Below, one piece after another: positions 42,936 through 50,969 of a stretch of DNA of 61,085 nucleotides. Position numbers and translations under genes: made by a program. Where the stretch lies: assembly GCA_017623215.1 (NCBI GenBank), contig JAGAPO010000106.1, positions 1 to 61,085 of the forward strand, in the 5' to 3' direction. Below the pieces are notes generated by a model. The model saw only the letters and a program-made list of their open reading frames with translations, was not told where the DNA came from and did no database searches. The stretch comes from Lachnospiraceae bacterium. GTDB lineage: Bacteria > Bacillota > Clostridia > Lachnospirales > Lachnospiraceae. Within the stretch, counting starts at the first letter, position 1; every line of letters starts with the position of its first letter.

Positions 42936-43271
42936 ATGACAGTAGAAGAATTAATGAAGAAAGCAACGAACGAGCAGATTGAAAAGATTCAGGCATGCCA
43001 GAATAAGGCGGAGATTTTAGAAGCGGCAAAGGCAGAGAACTTCCCCCTTACAGAAGAAGAGGCGGAAGAGATCATGAAGGTATTATATCCGCCGTACGGT
43101 GAGATATCGGATGATTCCCTGGATCTGGTAGCCGGAGGCAAGGGAAAGAAAGAGTGTGAGCACAAGAGCGCGACAACGCTGCTTGGCTGGCATGTTAATT
43201 CGAGTGGAAAGCAGGTCTTTGAGTACAGATGCAATTCCTGCGGTAAGACGTTCGAGAAAGAGCAGAAGTAA
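42936..43271 (+). CDS. Nif11-like leader peptide with GG motif and Cys/His-rich tail (putative RiPP-type precursor)
   Basis: 111 residues. The first 68 follow the Nif11-like (NHLP-related) leader pattern: MTVEELMKKATNEQIEKIQ, then AKAENFPLTEEEAEEIM, ending SDDSLDLVAGG with the double glycine at 67-68 where such leaders are cleaved. The remainder, 43 residues, has C74-x-H76 and C99-x-x-C102 in an EYRCNSCGKTF context like a zinc ribbon. No lanthionine synthetase, radical SAM or peptidase-ABC transporter gene is in the window. It lies 97 bases after the secretion-like run. A metal-binding exported peptide is possible; an intracellular zinc-ribbon protein is the alternative. Confidence 0.75.
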   Translation: MTVEELMKKATNEQIEKIQACQNKAEILEAAKAENFPLTEEEAEEIMKVLYPPYGEISDDSLDLVAGGKGKKECEHKSATTLLGWHVNSSGKQVFEYRCNSCGKTFEKEQK

Positions 43272-43324
43272 GAAGTTATAATGATTGAGCAGCGGAACCT
43301 TTGGTTCCTGTTATCAGAAAAGAG

Positions 43325-43368
43325 AAATGGGGAGTCCCGTTCTAACGGAACTCCCTCTTTCTCTTTCT
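43325..43368. terminator. Convergent (two-way) terminator between the peptide gene and pyrI
   Basis: GGGAGTCCCGTT (43330-43341) pairs with AACGGAACTCCC (43344-43355) with one mismatch; outer AGAGAAA/TTTCTCT extends it and T-rich sequence follows. A smaller hairpin GGAACC/GGTTCC (43294-43308) precedes it. It can end both the + gene and pyrI from the minus strand. Confidence 0.75.
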
Positions 43369-43376
43369 TTTTATAC

Positions 43377-43802
43377 TTAATTCCTCTTAAATGCCTGCTC
43401 ACAATACATGCACCGATAGATCCCCTTTTCCGGATCCGCCAGCTTAAAGGTATGCGGCAAAGCGGTCTCAACCGAGGTAATACATCTCGGATTCTTGCAC
43501 TTGATAATACCGGTTACAGTCATCGGGAAGCGCAGAGAACGCTTCTCAGCGATCTTACCGTTGCGGATAATATTAATGGTAACCGTAGGATCGAGCACCG
43601 CGATCATATCCAGGTCCAGTTCTGGAATCCCTTCAATCTTAATGATATCCTTCTTGCCCATCTTATTGCTGCACGCATTCTTAATGATTGCAACGCTGCA
43701 GTCCAGCTTTTCGAGATTCAGATAATTATAAATAGCCATGGAGCCGCCGGCCTTGATGTGGTCGAGCACAACTCCTTCGGTTAATCCTCCAATATTCAAC
43801 AT
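43377..43802 (-). CDS. pyrI: Aspartate carbamoyltransferase regulatory subunit
   Basis: 141 residues; binds nucleotide effectors and associates with PyrB catalytic trimers to give an allosteric ATCase. N-terminal allosteric part (GVVLDHIKAG, EGIPELDLDMIAVLDP) and a C-terminal zinc domain with CKNPRC and CMYC, the four Cys ligands. It is 72 bases downstream of pyrB; a hairpin occupies that gap. The presence of pyrI implies feedback control at the enzyme level. Confidence 0.95.
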   Translation of the reverse strand: MLNIGGLTEGVVLDHIKAGGSMAIYNYLNLEKLDCSVAIIKNACSNKMGKKDIIKIEGIPELDLDMIAVLDPTVTINIIRNGKIAEKRSLRFPMTVTGIIKCKNPRCITSVETALPHTFKLADPEKGIYRCMYCEQAFKRN

Positions 43803-43829
43803 ATGAGATCCCTTTCTTTCTGATAATGG

Positions 43830-43858
43830 GGCGCATACTTCGAAAGAAGCAGAGCGCC
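43830..43858 (-). promoter_or_regulatory. Hairpin in the pyrB-pyrI gap
   Basis: On the minus strand GGCGC (43858-43854) pairs with GCGCC (43834-43830), with an inner CTTC-TTTC-GAAG stem. It lies in the untranslated gap before the pyrI ribosome site and may tune relative expression of the two subunits. Confidence 0.4.
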
Positions 43859-43874
43859 TGCAAACAATGCGGCG

Positions 43875-44801
43875 TTAATCCACATGAACTCCGAGCAGCG
43901 TCATAATCAATGCCATTCTGGCGTAGACGCCGTATTTGGCCTGCTTAAAATACGCGGCACGCGGGTCGGAATCAACTTCGGTTGCAATTTCATTGACGCG
44001 GGGCAGGGGATGAAGCACTAACATGTCCTCTTTCGCAAGTGCCATCTTCTTGGCATCCAGAATGTAGGTATCCTTCAGGCGAATATAATCCTCCTCGTTG
44101 AAGAAACGCTCCTTCTGAACGCGGGTCATGTAAAGAAGGTCAAGCTCCGGAAGCACCTCTTCCAGAGAGCGAACCTCCTTGTAAGGAATCTGATTCTTAT
44201 CCAGAACACCTTCACGAATATAAGTAGGAAGCTTTAACTCATCCGGGGAAATCAGCACAAACGAAATCTCCGGATAACGAACCATCGCGTTAATCAGAGA
44301 GTGAACCGTACGGCCGAACTTTAAATCGCCGCACAGACCGATCGTTAAATGATCGAGCCTTCCTTTTAAATTCTTAATTGTGAGAAGATCAGTAAGAGTC
44401 TGAGTCGGATGATTGTGTCCGCCGTCACCGGCATTGATCACCGGGATCTCAGAATACATGGAAGCAACTAAGGGAGCGCCTTCTTTGGGATGACGCATCG
44501 CACAGATATCGGCATAGCCGGAAATAACACGGATCGTATCAGCAACGCTTTCGCCTTTTGATGCGGATGAAGAATCAGCAGAAGAAAAACCAAGAACACT
44601 GCCGCCGAGGTTCAGCATCGCGGCTTCAAAACTAAGTCGGGTTCTTGTGCTTGGCTCATAGAAGAGAGTCGCAAGCTTTTTTCCGTGGCAGCATTCGGAA
44701 TACTTCGCCGGATCACGGATGATGTCCTCCGCCAGATTGAGAATATCCGCAAGCTCTGTAACGGATAAATCAAGGGGACTGATTAAGTGTCTCATAAGCA
44801 C
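43875..44801 (-). CDS. pyrB: Aspartate carbamoyltransferase catalytic subunit
   Basis: 308 residues; carbamoyl phosphate plus aspartate to N-carbamoylaspartate, the first committed pyrimidine step. Motifs: [16 protein letters not shown] (carbamoyl phosphate site), the mobile-loop S/K region [23 protein letters not shown], and [14 protein letters not shown] precedes the ATG. Transcribed with pyrI from a promoter at 44837-44865. I saw no PyrR-type attenuator in the short leader. Confidence 0.97.
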   Translation of the reverse strand: MLMRHLISPLDLSVTELADILNLAEDIIRDPAKYSECCHGKKLATLFYEPSTRTRLSFEAAMLNLGGSVLGFSSADSSSASKGESVADTIRVISGYADICAMRHPKEGAPLVASMYSEIPVINAGDGGHNHPTQTLTDLLTIKNLKGRLDHLTIGLCGDLKFGRTVHSLINAMVRYPEISFVLISPDELKLPTYIREGVLDKNQIPYKEVRSLEEVLPELDLLYMTRVQKERFFNEEDYIRLKDTYILDAKKMALAKEDMLVLHPLPRVNEIATEVDSDPRAAYFKQAKYGVYARMALIMTLLGVHVD

Positions 44802-44836
44802 CTCCGTAGGAATTCGATTTTCATGTTCAACTAATT

Positions 44837-44865
44837 ATTATAATGCGGATATCAGAAAAAAACAA
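44837..44865 (-). promoter_or_regulatory. pyrBI promoter
   Basis: On the minus strand TTGTTT (44865-44860), 17 bases, TATAAT (44842-44837), 36 bases before the pyrB start. Confidence 0.6.
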
Positions 44866-44909
44866 GGGGAAAAATGAAAAATTTTGCAGCTTTATCGGAA
44901 TAAAACAGT

Positions 44910-44989
44910 CCGCCCCCGCAGCAGAGGCTCTCCAACTCGCCCTTTCATCAGTACCGGGCGTAGTTAGAGATCCCCTGCAGCGGGGGCGG
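44910..44989. repeat. 80-bp GC-rich inverted repeat between uxaC and pyrB
   Basis: Outer arms 44910-44927 and 44972-44989 pair over 18 bp with two mismatches; inner segments also pair (CTCT/AGAG, AACT/AGTT, CGCCC/GGGCG). The whole forms one long, interrupted hairpin at the end of uxaC (minus strand) and upstream of the pyrB promoter. It is far more GC-rich than its surroundings. It may be a REP- or MITE-like element, with possible terminator function for uxaC. Confidence 0.7.
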
Positions 44990-45013
44990 GTGTCCCTATA
45001 TCAGAGCACTTTC

Positions 45014-46414
45014 TTAGAAACCAAAATATCTCTTTGTATTATTGTACGAAATATCCTGAACAATCTGTCCCAGCGCTTCCATGTCGTTGGGATATTCGCC
45101 ATTCTCGACCCAGGTACCGATGAGATCACAGAGAATTCTTCTGAAATACTCATGTCTGGTGTAAGAGAGGAAGCTTCTGGAATCCGTCAGCATACCAACA
45201 AAATTGGAGAGCAGACCGAGATTGGCGAGACTGGTCATCTGCTCGATCATACCGATCTTATTATCGCAGAACCACCACGCGGAACCCTGCTGAATCTTGC
45301 CGATCGCCTTGGAATCCTGAAAACATCCGATGATAGTGCCGATTGCCGCGTTATCGGTCGGATTCAGGGAATAGATGATGGTCTTCGGAAGCTCGTCCGT
45401 CTCGTTGAGCGCGTTCAGGAAATCCGCCAGCTCAGCGGAAGGACCATACGTATTGATCGCGTCAAAACCGGTATCCACGCCAAGCTTCTTATACATCAGC
45501 TTGTTGTTGTCGCGCTTTGCGCCGTAATGCAGCTGCATCACCCAGCCAAGACGTGCGTATTCCCTGCCGATAAATACCATAAATGCAGTCTTGAACTGCA
45601 GCTCTTCTTCGTAAGTGGGCATCTCGCCGGCCAGTCTCTTCGCGAAGATTGCTTCAATCGTCTCTTCGGACGCGGGCTTGTACATTACATAATTCAGGCC
45701 GTGGTCGGATGCGTGGCAGCCCATGGAAGCGAAGAATGCAAGACGGTTCTTCAGCGCTTCCTTCAAATCAGCGAAGCTCGTAATCGCCATTCCGCTTGCC
45801 GCTTTTAGCTTTGCGAGGTACTCAAGATAATCGGGCTTCTCCAGGTTCATCGCCTTATCAGGGCGCCATGCGGGAAGAACGGTTACCTCGCAGGTCGGAT
45901 CCTCTGCGATCATCTTGTGCCACTCTAAGGAATCAGCCGGATCATCCGTCGTGCAGATTAACTCAACGTTAGAATCCTTAATAATGCTGCGAACGCTGGT
46001 AGCGGGATCGGTAAGCTTCGCATTCGTGATATTCCAGATCTCTTCCGCAGTCTTGCCGCTTAACGGAGTGGTGCAGTCAAAATACTTCTGAAGCTCCAGG
46101 TGACTCCAGTGATAGAGCGGGTTGCCGATTGCCTTCTGGAGGGTCTCAGCCCACTTCTGGAACTTCTCACGATCGGAAGCGTCGCCGGTGATATAAGCCT
46201 CTTCAACCCCGTTGGAACGCATCTGACGCCACTTGTAGTGGTCGCCGCCGAGCCATACCTGGGTGATATTGTCAAAATGTCTGTCCTCTGCAATTTCCTG
46301 CGGATTGATGTGGCAGTGATAGTCGATAATCGGCATCTTCTCCGCATACTCATGATAGAGTGTTTTGGCTGTTTCATTGGATAATAAGAAATCCTTGTCC
46401 ATAAATGCTTTCAT
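45014..46414 (-). CDS. uxaC: Glucuronate/galacturonate isomerase
   Basis: Isomerises D-galacturonate to tagaturonate and D-glucuronate to fructuronate. 466 residues from the ATG at 46414, which has AAGGAGG 8 bases upstream; the frame opens at a TTG (46432) that precedes that site. Motifs: IIDYHCHINPQEI near the N-terminus (metal ligands), GCHASDHGLN, MQLHYGAKRDNN and the C-terminal YFGF. It lies 69 bases downstream of lacI on the same strand and feeds UxaB, encoded divergently. Confidence 0.96.
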   Translation of the reverse strand: MKAFMDKDFLLSNETAKTLYHEYAEKMPIIDYHCHINPQEIAEDRHFDNITQVWLGGDHYKWRQMRSNGVEEAYITGDASDREKFQKWAETLQKAIGNPLYHWSHLELQKYFDCTTPLSGKTAEEIWNITNAKLTDPATSVRSIIKDSNVELICTTDDPADSLEWHKMIAEDPTCEVTVLPAWRPDKAMNLEKPDYLEYLAKLKAASGMAITSFADLKEALKNRLAFFASMGCHASDHGLNYVMYKPASEETIEAIFAKRLAGEMPTYEEELQFKTAFMVFIGREYARLGWVMQLHYGAKRDNNKLMYKKLGVDTGFDAINTYGPSAELADFLNALNETDELPKTIIYSLNPTDNAAIGTIIGCFQDSKAIGKIQQGSAWWFCDNKIGMIEQMTSLANLGLLSNFVGMLTDSRSFLSYTRHEYFRRILCDLIGTWVENGEYPNDMEALGQIVQDISYNNTKRYFGF

Positions 46415-46483
46415 AAATGGAACCTCCTTCAATAAAGTATATTAATAGAATATTTAATAAAATACAATTACCGCAAACCCACA

Positions 46484-47485
46484 CTAAAGCCTTGCCGTAC
46501 CGCGTACGACAAGCTCATTCGAGATGGTAGTCTTGTTCGGAACATCATTCCCGCCAAGGACCCGCATCAGCGTCGAGACGGTAGTAATGCTTAAGGTCTC
46601 GACATGATTGTCAATCGAGGTCAGCTCCGGCTCCGAACAGACGGCAAGCATCGAGTTGTTGTAACCAACAACAGCAAACTCCTCCGGAATGCGAAGTCCC
46701 TGTTCTCTGGCATACTTGACCGCGCCGACCGCGAGACTGTCCTCCGCGCCGAATACCGCATCAAATACCAGTCCCCGTCCCTTCAGGGAGCATAAAAGTT
46801 CTTTCGTCTGTGCAATGTCATTCGCGCATAGGCACACCGACTCCTCCGGAGCGGGAAGCCCTGAGGCGCTTAAAGCATCCCGGAAGCCGGACAGCTTCTG
46901 AAGAGCGCTGTACGAACGGGAGCAGTAGAGGAACAGCGGCCTGCGATAGCCCGCTTCTATCAGCCTTATCGTGCCATCGTAGACAGCCTGGTAATCATCG
47001 CAGAGCGTACAATAAATATTCGGATGCGCGAGATAGCCGTTAATCAGCATAACCGGCACCTCGTTCGCCGCGTCAATCATGTACTGGTTGTCCTTTTTCG
47101 CGGCTTCCAAAAAATTAGACCCCACCAAAATAATCGCGTCCACCCGCTTGGACAGCAGAAGCTTCAAATAGTTCTGCTTGGTGGAAAGCTCATAACCGGT
47201 GCAGCAAAGAAAGGAGTCATAGCCGTTCTTGCGAAGATTCTGCTCAAGGTAATAGACCGCGTTGGCAAGAAAGGGATCGGAAGAATCCGCACACATAATA
47301 CCGATGGTATTCATCGTATTCAGCCCAAGCCCCCTTGCAAATACATTCGGGGTATAGCCGAGCTCCTCCATAACAGCAAGCACCTTCTCGCGGGTTTTGC
47401 TGCTGACATTGGCGCTGCCGTTGATCACGCGGGAAACCGTGGCAATCGAAACGCCGGCCTTCTCGGAGACATCATAGATATTCAC
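46484..47485 (-). CDS. LacI-family transcriptional regulator of hexuronate genes
   Basis: 333 residues from GTG 47485, with AGGAGGTG 6 bases upstream; the longer open frame to 47650 is rejected because the helix-turn-helix should be N-terminal. DNA-binding domain NIYDVSEKAGVSIATVSRVI at residues 2-21, followed by the hinge GYTPNVFARGL and a sugar-binding core (NTIGIMCADSSDPFLA). Placed between uxaC and uxaB, with two operator-like palindromes near by, it most likely represses these genes until a uronate intermediate binds. Effector not known. Confidence 0.9.
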   Translation of the reverse strand: MNIYDVSEKAGVSIATVSRVINGSANVSSKTREKVLAVMEELGYTPNVFARGLGLNTMNTIGIMCADSSDPFLANAVYYLEQNLRKNGYDSFLCCTGYELSTKQNYLKLLLSKRVDAIILVGSNFLEAAKKDNQYMIDAANEVPVMLINGYLAHPNIYCTLCDDYQAVYDGTIRLIEAGYRRPLFLYCSRSYSALQKLSGFRDALSASGLPAPEESVCLCANDIAQTKELLCSLKGRGLVFDAVFGAEDSLAVGAVKYAREQGLRIPEEFAVVGYNNSMLAVCSEPELTSIDNHVETLSITTVSTLMRVLGGNDVPNKTTISNELVVRGTARL

Positions 47486-47507
47486 GGGTTTCACCTCCTG
47501 ATTAATG

Positions 47508-47521
47508 TGTAAGCCCTTACA
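47508..47521. promoter_or_regulatory. Operator palindrome 1 (lacI leader)
   Basis: TGTAAGCCCTTACA, 22 bases upstream of the lacI start and downstream of its promoter, so binding would block lacI-uxaC transcription (autoregulation). It is a near-copy of operator 2 at 47709. Confidence 0.65.
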
Positions 47522-47555
47522 AAAACATAAGAGCAAAAAACCTATTTCAGGGTTA

Positions 47556-47584
47556 ATTATACTATACCTTAATGGGATTGGCAA
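47556..47584 (-). promoter_or_regulatory. lacI-uxaC promoter
   Basis: On the minus strand TTGCCA (47584-47579), 17 bases, TATAAT (47561-47556). Confidence 0.7.
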
Positions 47585-47674
47585 GGGTGAAACGGAAATT
47601 TTTCCAATAAGGTGTATTATTGTATTCGCAGATGATAGAATGCGCGGCAAAACGAAAAAACGAAGAAAAAGTCA

Positions 47675-47703
47675 TTGACAATATCGCCGTAATAGGATAA
47701 GAT
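47675..47703 (+). promoter_or_regulatory. uxaBA promoter
   Basis: TTGACA (47675-47680), 17 bases, TAAGAT (47698-47703). The operator at 47709 begins at the expected transcription start. Confidence 0.75.
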
Positions 47704-47708
47704 AAAAA

Positions 47709-47722
47709 TGTAAACGCTTACA
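47709..47722. promoter_or_regulatory. Operator palindrome 2 / cre-like site (uxaB promoter)
   Basis: TGTAAACGCTTACA overlaps the start point of the uxaB promoter, a position typical of repression. It matches the CcpA cre consensus TGWAANCGNTNWCA at every fixed base, so it may serve the local LacI protein, CcpA, or both. Confidence 0.7.
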
Positions 47723-47848
47723 AAATGTAACGAAAGAGAACGGACGAAAGAATCAAGAACAGGATATCGGAAGCAAGCTGTCAAGAAGTTACTAAGTTGT
47801 CAGGATACATTTATGTATCTAAAAAATATAATACGAGGAGAAGCAAGG

Positions 47849-49306
47849 ATGAAGGTATTGAACAAATCTATCTCAAAAGCAGTGGACAGACCGGTCAAAG
47901 TACTTCAGTATGGTGAGGGCAATTTTTTAAGAGGTTTTGTAGACTACATGATCGATGTGGCGAATGAGGAGGGCGTATTTGATGGAAGTGTTGCAATTGT
48001 AAAGCCTATCGCGTTCGGAAGTCTTAAGAGCTTCCGGGAACAGGAGTGTCAGTATACCTTATCCCTGCGCGGTAAGGAGAACGGTGAGACCAGAGTGGTG
48101 AATCGTGTAATCACGAGCGTATCGGACGCGGTCGACGCAATCGGCGAGTATGAGAGATACGCAGCTTATGCGAAATGCGAGACGCTGCGCTTTGTTGTGT
48201 CCAATACAACGGAGGCTGGTATCGTATATGATGAGACAGATGAGTTCGACGCGGCGCCTCCGAAGACCTATCCCGGCAAGCTGACCAAGTTCTTATATGA
48301 AAGATTTACCGCGTTTCACGGCGATCCGGAGAAGGGCCTGATTATTATTCCCTGTGAGCTGATCGAGAATAACGGCGGCACCTTAAAGGACTGTGTTCTG
48401 AAGTTCGCCGCGCTTTGGAAGTTATCCGACGCATTTGTAAGCTGGGTCAGAGATGCCTGCATCTTCTGCAGCACGTTAGTTGACAGAATCGTAACCGGTT
48501 ATCCGAAGGAAGAGGCGGCTGCGATGTGCGGGCAGTTCGGTTATCAGGATGATCTGTTAGACACCGGTGAGATCTTTGCGCTCTGGGTGATTGAGAGCGA
48601 GAAGGAGATTAAGGACGAGCTTCCGCTTGATAAGGCAGGACTTCCGGTTATATTCACCGATAATCAGAAGCCTTACAGAGAGAGAAAGGTCCGCATTCTG
48701 AACGGTGCGCATACTTCGTTCGTTCTGGCTTCTTACCTGGCGGGCAATGATTTTGTAAAGGAATCCATGGAAGATACGGATGTGCGTAAATTTATGATGA
48801 CCACGGTATTTGATGAGATTATCCCGACGCTTTCCCTTCCGGAGGAGGAGTGCAGGGAGTTCGCGAACGCAGTAATCGAGCGGTTTGAGAATCCGTTCAT
48901 TAAGCATGCGCTGTTATCCATTTCCCTGAACTCCGTATCGAAGTGGAAGTCCAGATGTCTGCCGAGTCTGACCGGTTATATTAAGAAATTTGGCAGACTT
49001 CCGAAGCATCTGACCTTCTCGATTGCGGCGCTGATGTGCTTCTACACCGGAAGCGAGATTAGGGATGGGGCGTTAATCGGCTGCAGGAACGGTAAGGAGT
49101 ATCCGATCCGGGATGATGCAAAGGTTTTGGAATTCTTCCGGGAGAACTCCGGCAGGAGTGCGGAAGAATTCGCAAAGGCATATCTGTCCCGGGCCGATTT
49201 CTTCGGTGAGGATATGACTGCTTACGAGGGATTGACTGACGAGGTTGCGGCCGATATCGAAGCGATTCGTACCAAGGGAATGCGCGAAGCAGTAAAAGCG
49301 CTGTAA
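47849..49306 (+). CDS. uxaB: Tagaturonate reductase (altronate oxidoreductase)
   Basis: NADH-linked reduction of tagaturonate to altronate. 485 residues from ATG 47849 with GAGGAG 8 bases upstream; the ATG at 47813 lacks a ribosome site. Mannitol-dehydrogenase superfamily features: nucleotide-binding VLQYGEGNFLRGFVDYMID, VVSNTTEAGIVY, IPCELIENNGG, and the catalytic-region RKVRILNGAHTSFVL. uxaA follows after 49 bases. The uxaB leader holds the promoter and operator 2; otherwise the 363-base lacI-uxaB gap has no gene. Confidence 0.95.
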   Translation: MKVLNKSISKAVDRPVKVLQYGEGNFLRGFVDYMIDVANEEGVFDGSVAIVKPIAFGSLKSFREQECQYTLSLRGKENGETRVVNRVITSVSDAVDAIGEYERYAAYAKCETLRFVVSNTTEAGIVYDETDEFDAAPPKTYPGKLTKFLYERFTAFHGDPEKGLIIIPCELIENNGGTLKDCVLKFAALWKLSDAFVSWVRDACIFCSTLVDRIVTGYPKEEAAAMCGQFGYQDDLLDTGEIFALWVIESEKEIKDELPLDKAGLPVIFTDNQKPYRERKVRILNGAHTSFVLASYLAGNDFVKESMEDTDVRKFMMTTVFDEIIPTLSLPEEECREFANAVIERFENPFIKHALLSISLNSVSKWKSRCLPSLTGYIKKFGRLPKHLTFSIAALMCFYTGSEIRDGALIGCRNGKEYPIRDDAKVLEFFRENSGRSAEEFAKAYLSRADFFGEDMTAYEGLTDEVAADIEAIRTKGMREAVKAL

Positions 49307-49325
49307 AAGGAGAAGAGAACACTGT

Positions 49326-49352
49326 GCCGCCGCGGGCGGCAGAATGCGAGGG
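49326..49352 (+). promoter_or_regulatory. Leader hairpin plus AGAA plus Shine-Dalgarno of uxaA
   Basis: GCCGCC-GCG-GGCGGC (49326-49340), AGAA, then GAGGG (49348-49352), ATG at 49356. Nearly the same sequence as the leader of the VirB4-like gene 15 kb away. Confidence 0.55.
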
Positions 49353-49355
49353 CGT

Positions 49356-50840
49356 ATGCAGGATTTTATTAAGATACATGCACGCGATAATGCTGCGGTT
49401 GCTCTAAAGGATCTGGAGAAGGGCACTGCGCTTGATGTGGAAGGAATTCCGGTTGTTCTGAAGGAAGCGATTGCGAGAGGGCACAAGTTTGCGCTTGCCG
49501 ATATTCCGGAGAACGGCACCGTGATTAAATACGGCGCTCCGATTGGCCGCGCAGTCACCCCGATTGCAAAGGGAGAGTGGATTCATACCCACAATGTAAA
49601 GACGAATCTGGGAGAACTGTTAGAGTATACGTATGAACCGGCGGTTGAGGAGCTCGCGCCGGTTCCGGCGGGGACCTTTCTGGGCTATCGCAGAGCAGAT
49701 GGGAAGGTTGGTATCCGCAATGAAATCTGGATTATCCCGACGGTTGGCTGTGTGAATTCCATTGCAGGAGCGATGGAGAAGGCATTTGCGGCGAAGCTCG
49801 AGGGAACTTCTGTTGAGGGAATCCATTCCTTTCCGCATCCTTACGGCTGCTCCCAGATGGGGGATGATCAGGAGAATACCCGGACGATTCTTGCGGATCT
49901 GGTGAATCATCCGAATGCGGGCGGTGTATTGGTACTCGGGCTTGGCTGCGAGAACAGTAATATTGAGATTTTGAAGAATTATATCGGCGAGTACGACGAG
50001 AAGAGAGTGAAGTTCTTACAGTGCCAGGATGTGGAGGATGAGATGGAGACCGCGGATACTCTGATTGACGAGCTGGTCGGTTACGCAGGTGGATTCCGCA
50101 GGGAGCCCATCAGCGCGTCCGAGCTGATTATCGGAATGAAATGCGGCGGTTCCGATGGCCTGTCAGGAATTACGGCGAATCCGGTAGTTGGAGCATTTTC
50201 GGATAAATTGATCGCACAGGGCGGTACTACGATTCTGACGGAGGTTCCGGAGATGTTCGGGGCTGAGACATTTTTGATGGCGCGCTGTGAGAACGAGGAG
50301 CTGTTCGAAAAGACGGTGAAGCTGATTAATGATTTTAAGAATTATTTTACCAGCCATAACCAGACCATCTATGAGAATCCGTCGCCCGGCAATAAGAAGG
50401 GTGGGATTACGACACTTGAGGATAAATCGCTTGGCTGTACGCAGAAGTCCGGAAGTGCTCCGGTGAAGAATGTGCTGATGTACGGGGAACGCGCGCAGAA
50501 CAAGGGGCTGACGCTCTTATCCGCACCGGGCAACGACCTGATTGCTTCGACCGCACTTGCGGCTTCGGGCGCGCATATGGTGCTGTTCACAACCGGAAGA
50601 GGAACTCCGTTCGCATGCCCGGTTCCGACGATGAAGATATCGACGAACTCACAGCTTGCCGGGAAGAAGAATAACTGGATTGATTTCGACTGCGGAACCA
50701 TGGTGGAGGGAGTGACGCTTGATGAACTGTCCGACAAACTGCTTGACGAAGTGCTTGCGGTTGCGTCCGGCAAACAGGTAAAATCGGAGGCGGCCGGCTT
50801 CCATGACATGGCGATCTTTAAGCAGGGCGTGACGCTGTAG
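49356..50840 (+). CDS. uxaA: Altronate dehydratase
   Basis: Iron-dependent dehydration of altronate to 2-keto-3-deoxygluconate. 494 residues from ATG 49356 (MQDFIKIHARDNAAVAL, matching the family start); the ATG at 49344 lies before the ribosome site. An N-terminal SAF domain (about 1-75) is joined to the UxaA core with PYGCSQMGDDQENT, LGLGCENSN, MKCGGSDGLSGITANP and GTPFACPVPTMKIS. Second gene of the uxaBA unit. Confidence 0.96.
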   Translation: MQDFIKIHARDNAAVALKDLEKGTALDVEGIPVVLKEAIARGHKFALADIPENGTVIKYGAPIGRAVTPIAKGEWIHTHNVKTNLGELLEYTYEPAVEELAPVPAGTFLGYRRADGKVGIRNEIWIIPTVGCVNSIAGAMEKAFAAKLEGTSVEGIHSFPHPYGCSQMGDDQENTRTILADLVNHPNAGGVLVLGLGCENSNIEILKNYIGEYDEKRVKFLQCQDVEDEMETADTLIDELVGYAGGFRREPISASELIIGMKCGGSDGLSGITANPVVGAFSDKLIAQGGTTILTEVPEMFGAETFLMARCENEELFEKTVKLINDFKNYFTSHNQTIYENPSPGNKKGGITTLEDKSLGCTQKSGSAPVKNVLMYGERAQNKGLTLLSAPGNDLIASTALAASGAHMVLFTTGRGTPFACPVPTMKISTNSQLAGKKNNWIDFDCGTMVEGVTLDELSDKLLDEVLAVASGKQVKSEAAGFHDMAIFKQGVTL

Positions 50841-50865
50841 GAACAAGTGATACTGTAATTGGGTC

Positions 50866-50895
50866 TTGCATATCGCATGCCGAATATGCTATACT
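50866..50895 (+). promoter_or_regulatory. kdgK promoter
   Basis: TTGCAT (50866-50871), 18 bases, TATACT (50890-50895), between uxaA and kdgK. Confidence 0.55.
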
Positions 50896-50969
50896 ATATA
50901 CGATAAAGTAAGAAGAACCGGACAAGACCGGTGCTAAACTATTCTTATTTAATTAAAGGAGATATAATC

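Noticed and set aside
43281..43784. 167-codon + strand frame opposite pyrI
   Set aside because: Starts in the convergent terminator and is antisense to pyrI, which has complete zinc ligands.
44843..45808. 321-codon open frame on the + strand opposite uxaC
   Set aside because: Lies antisense to a well-conserved uxaC and runs through the GC-rich inverted repeat; no ribosome site and no family resemblance.
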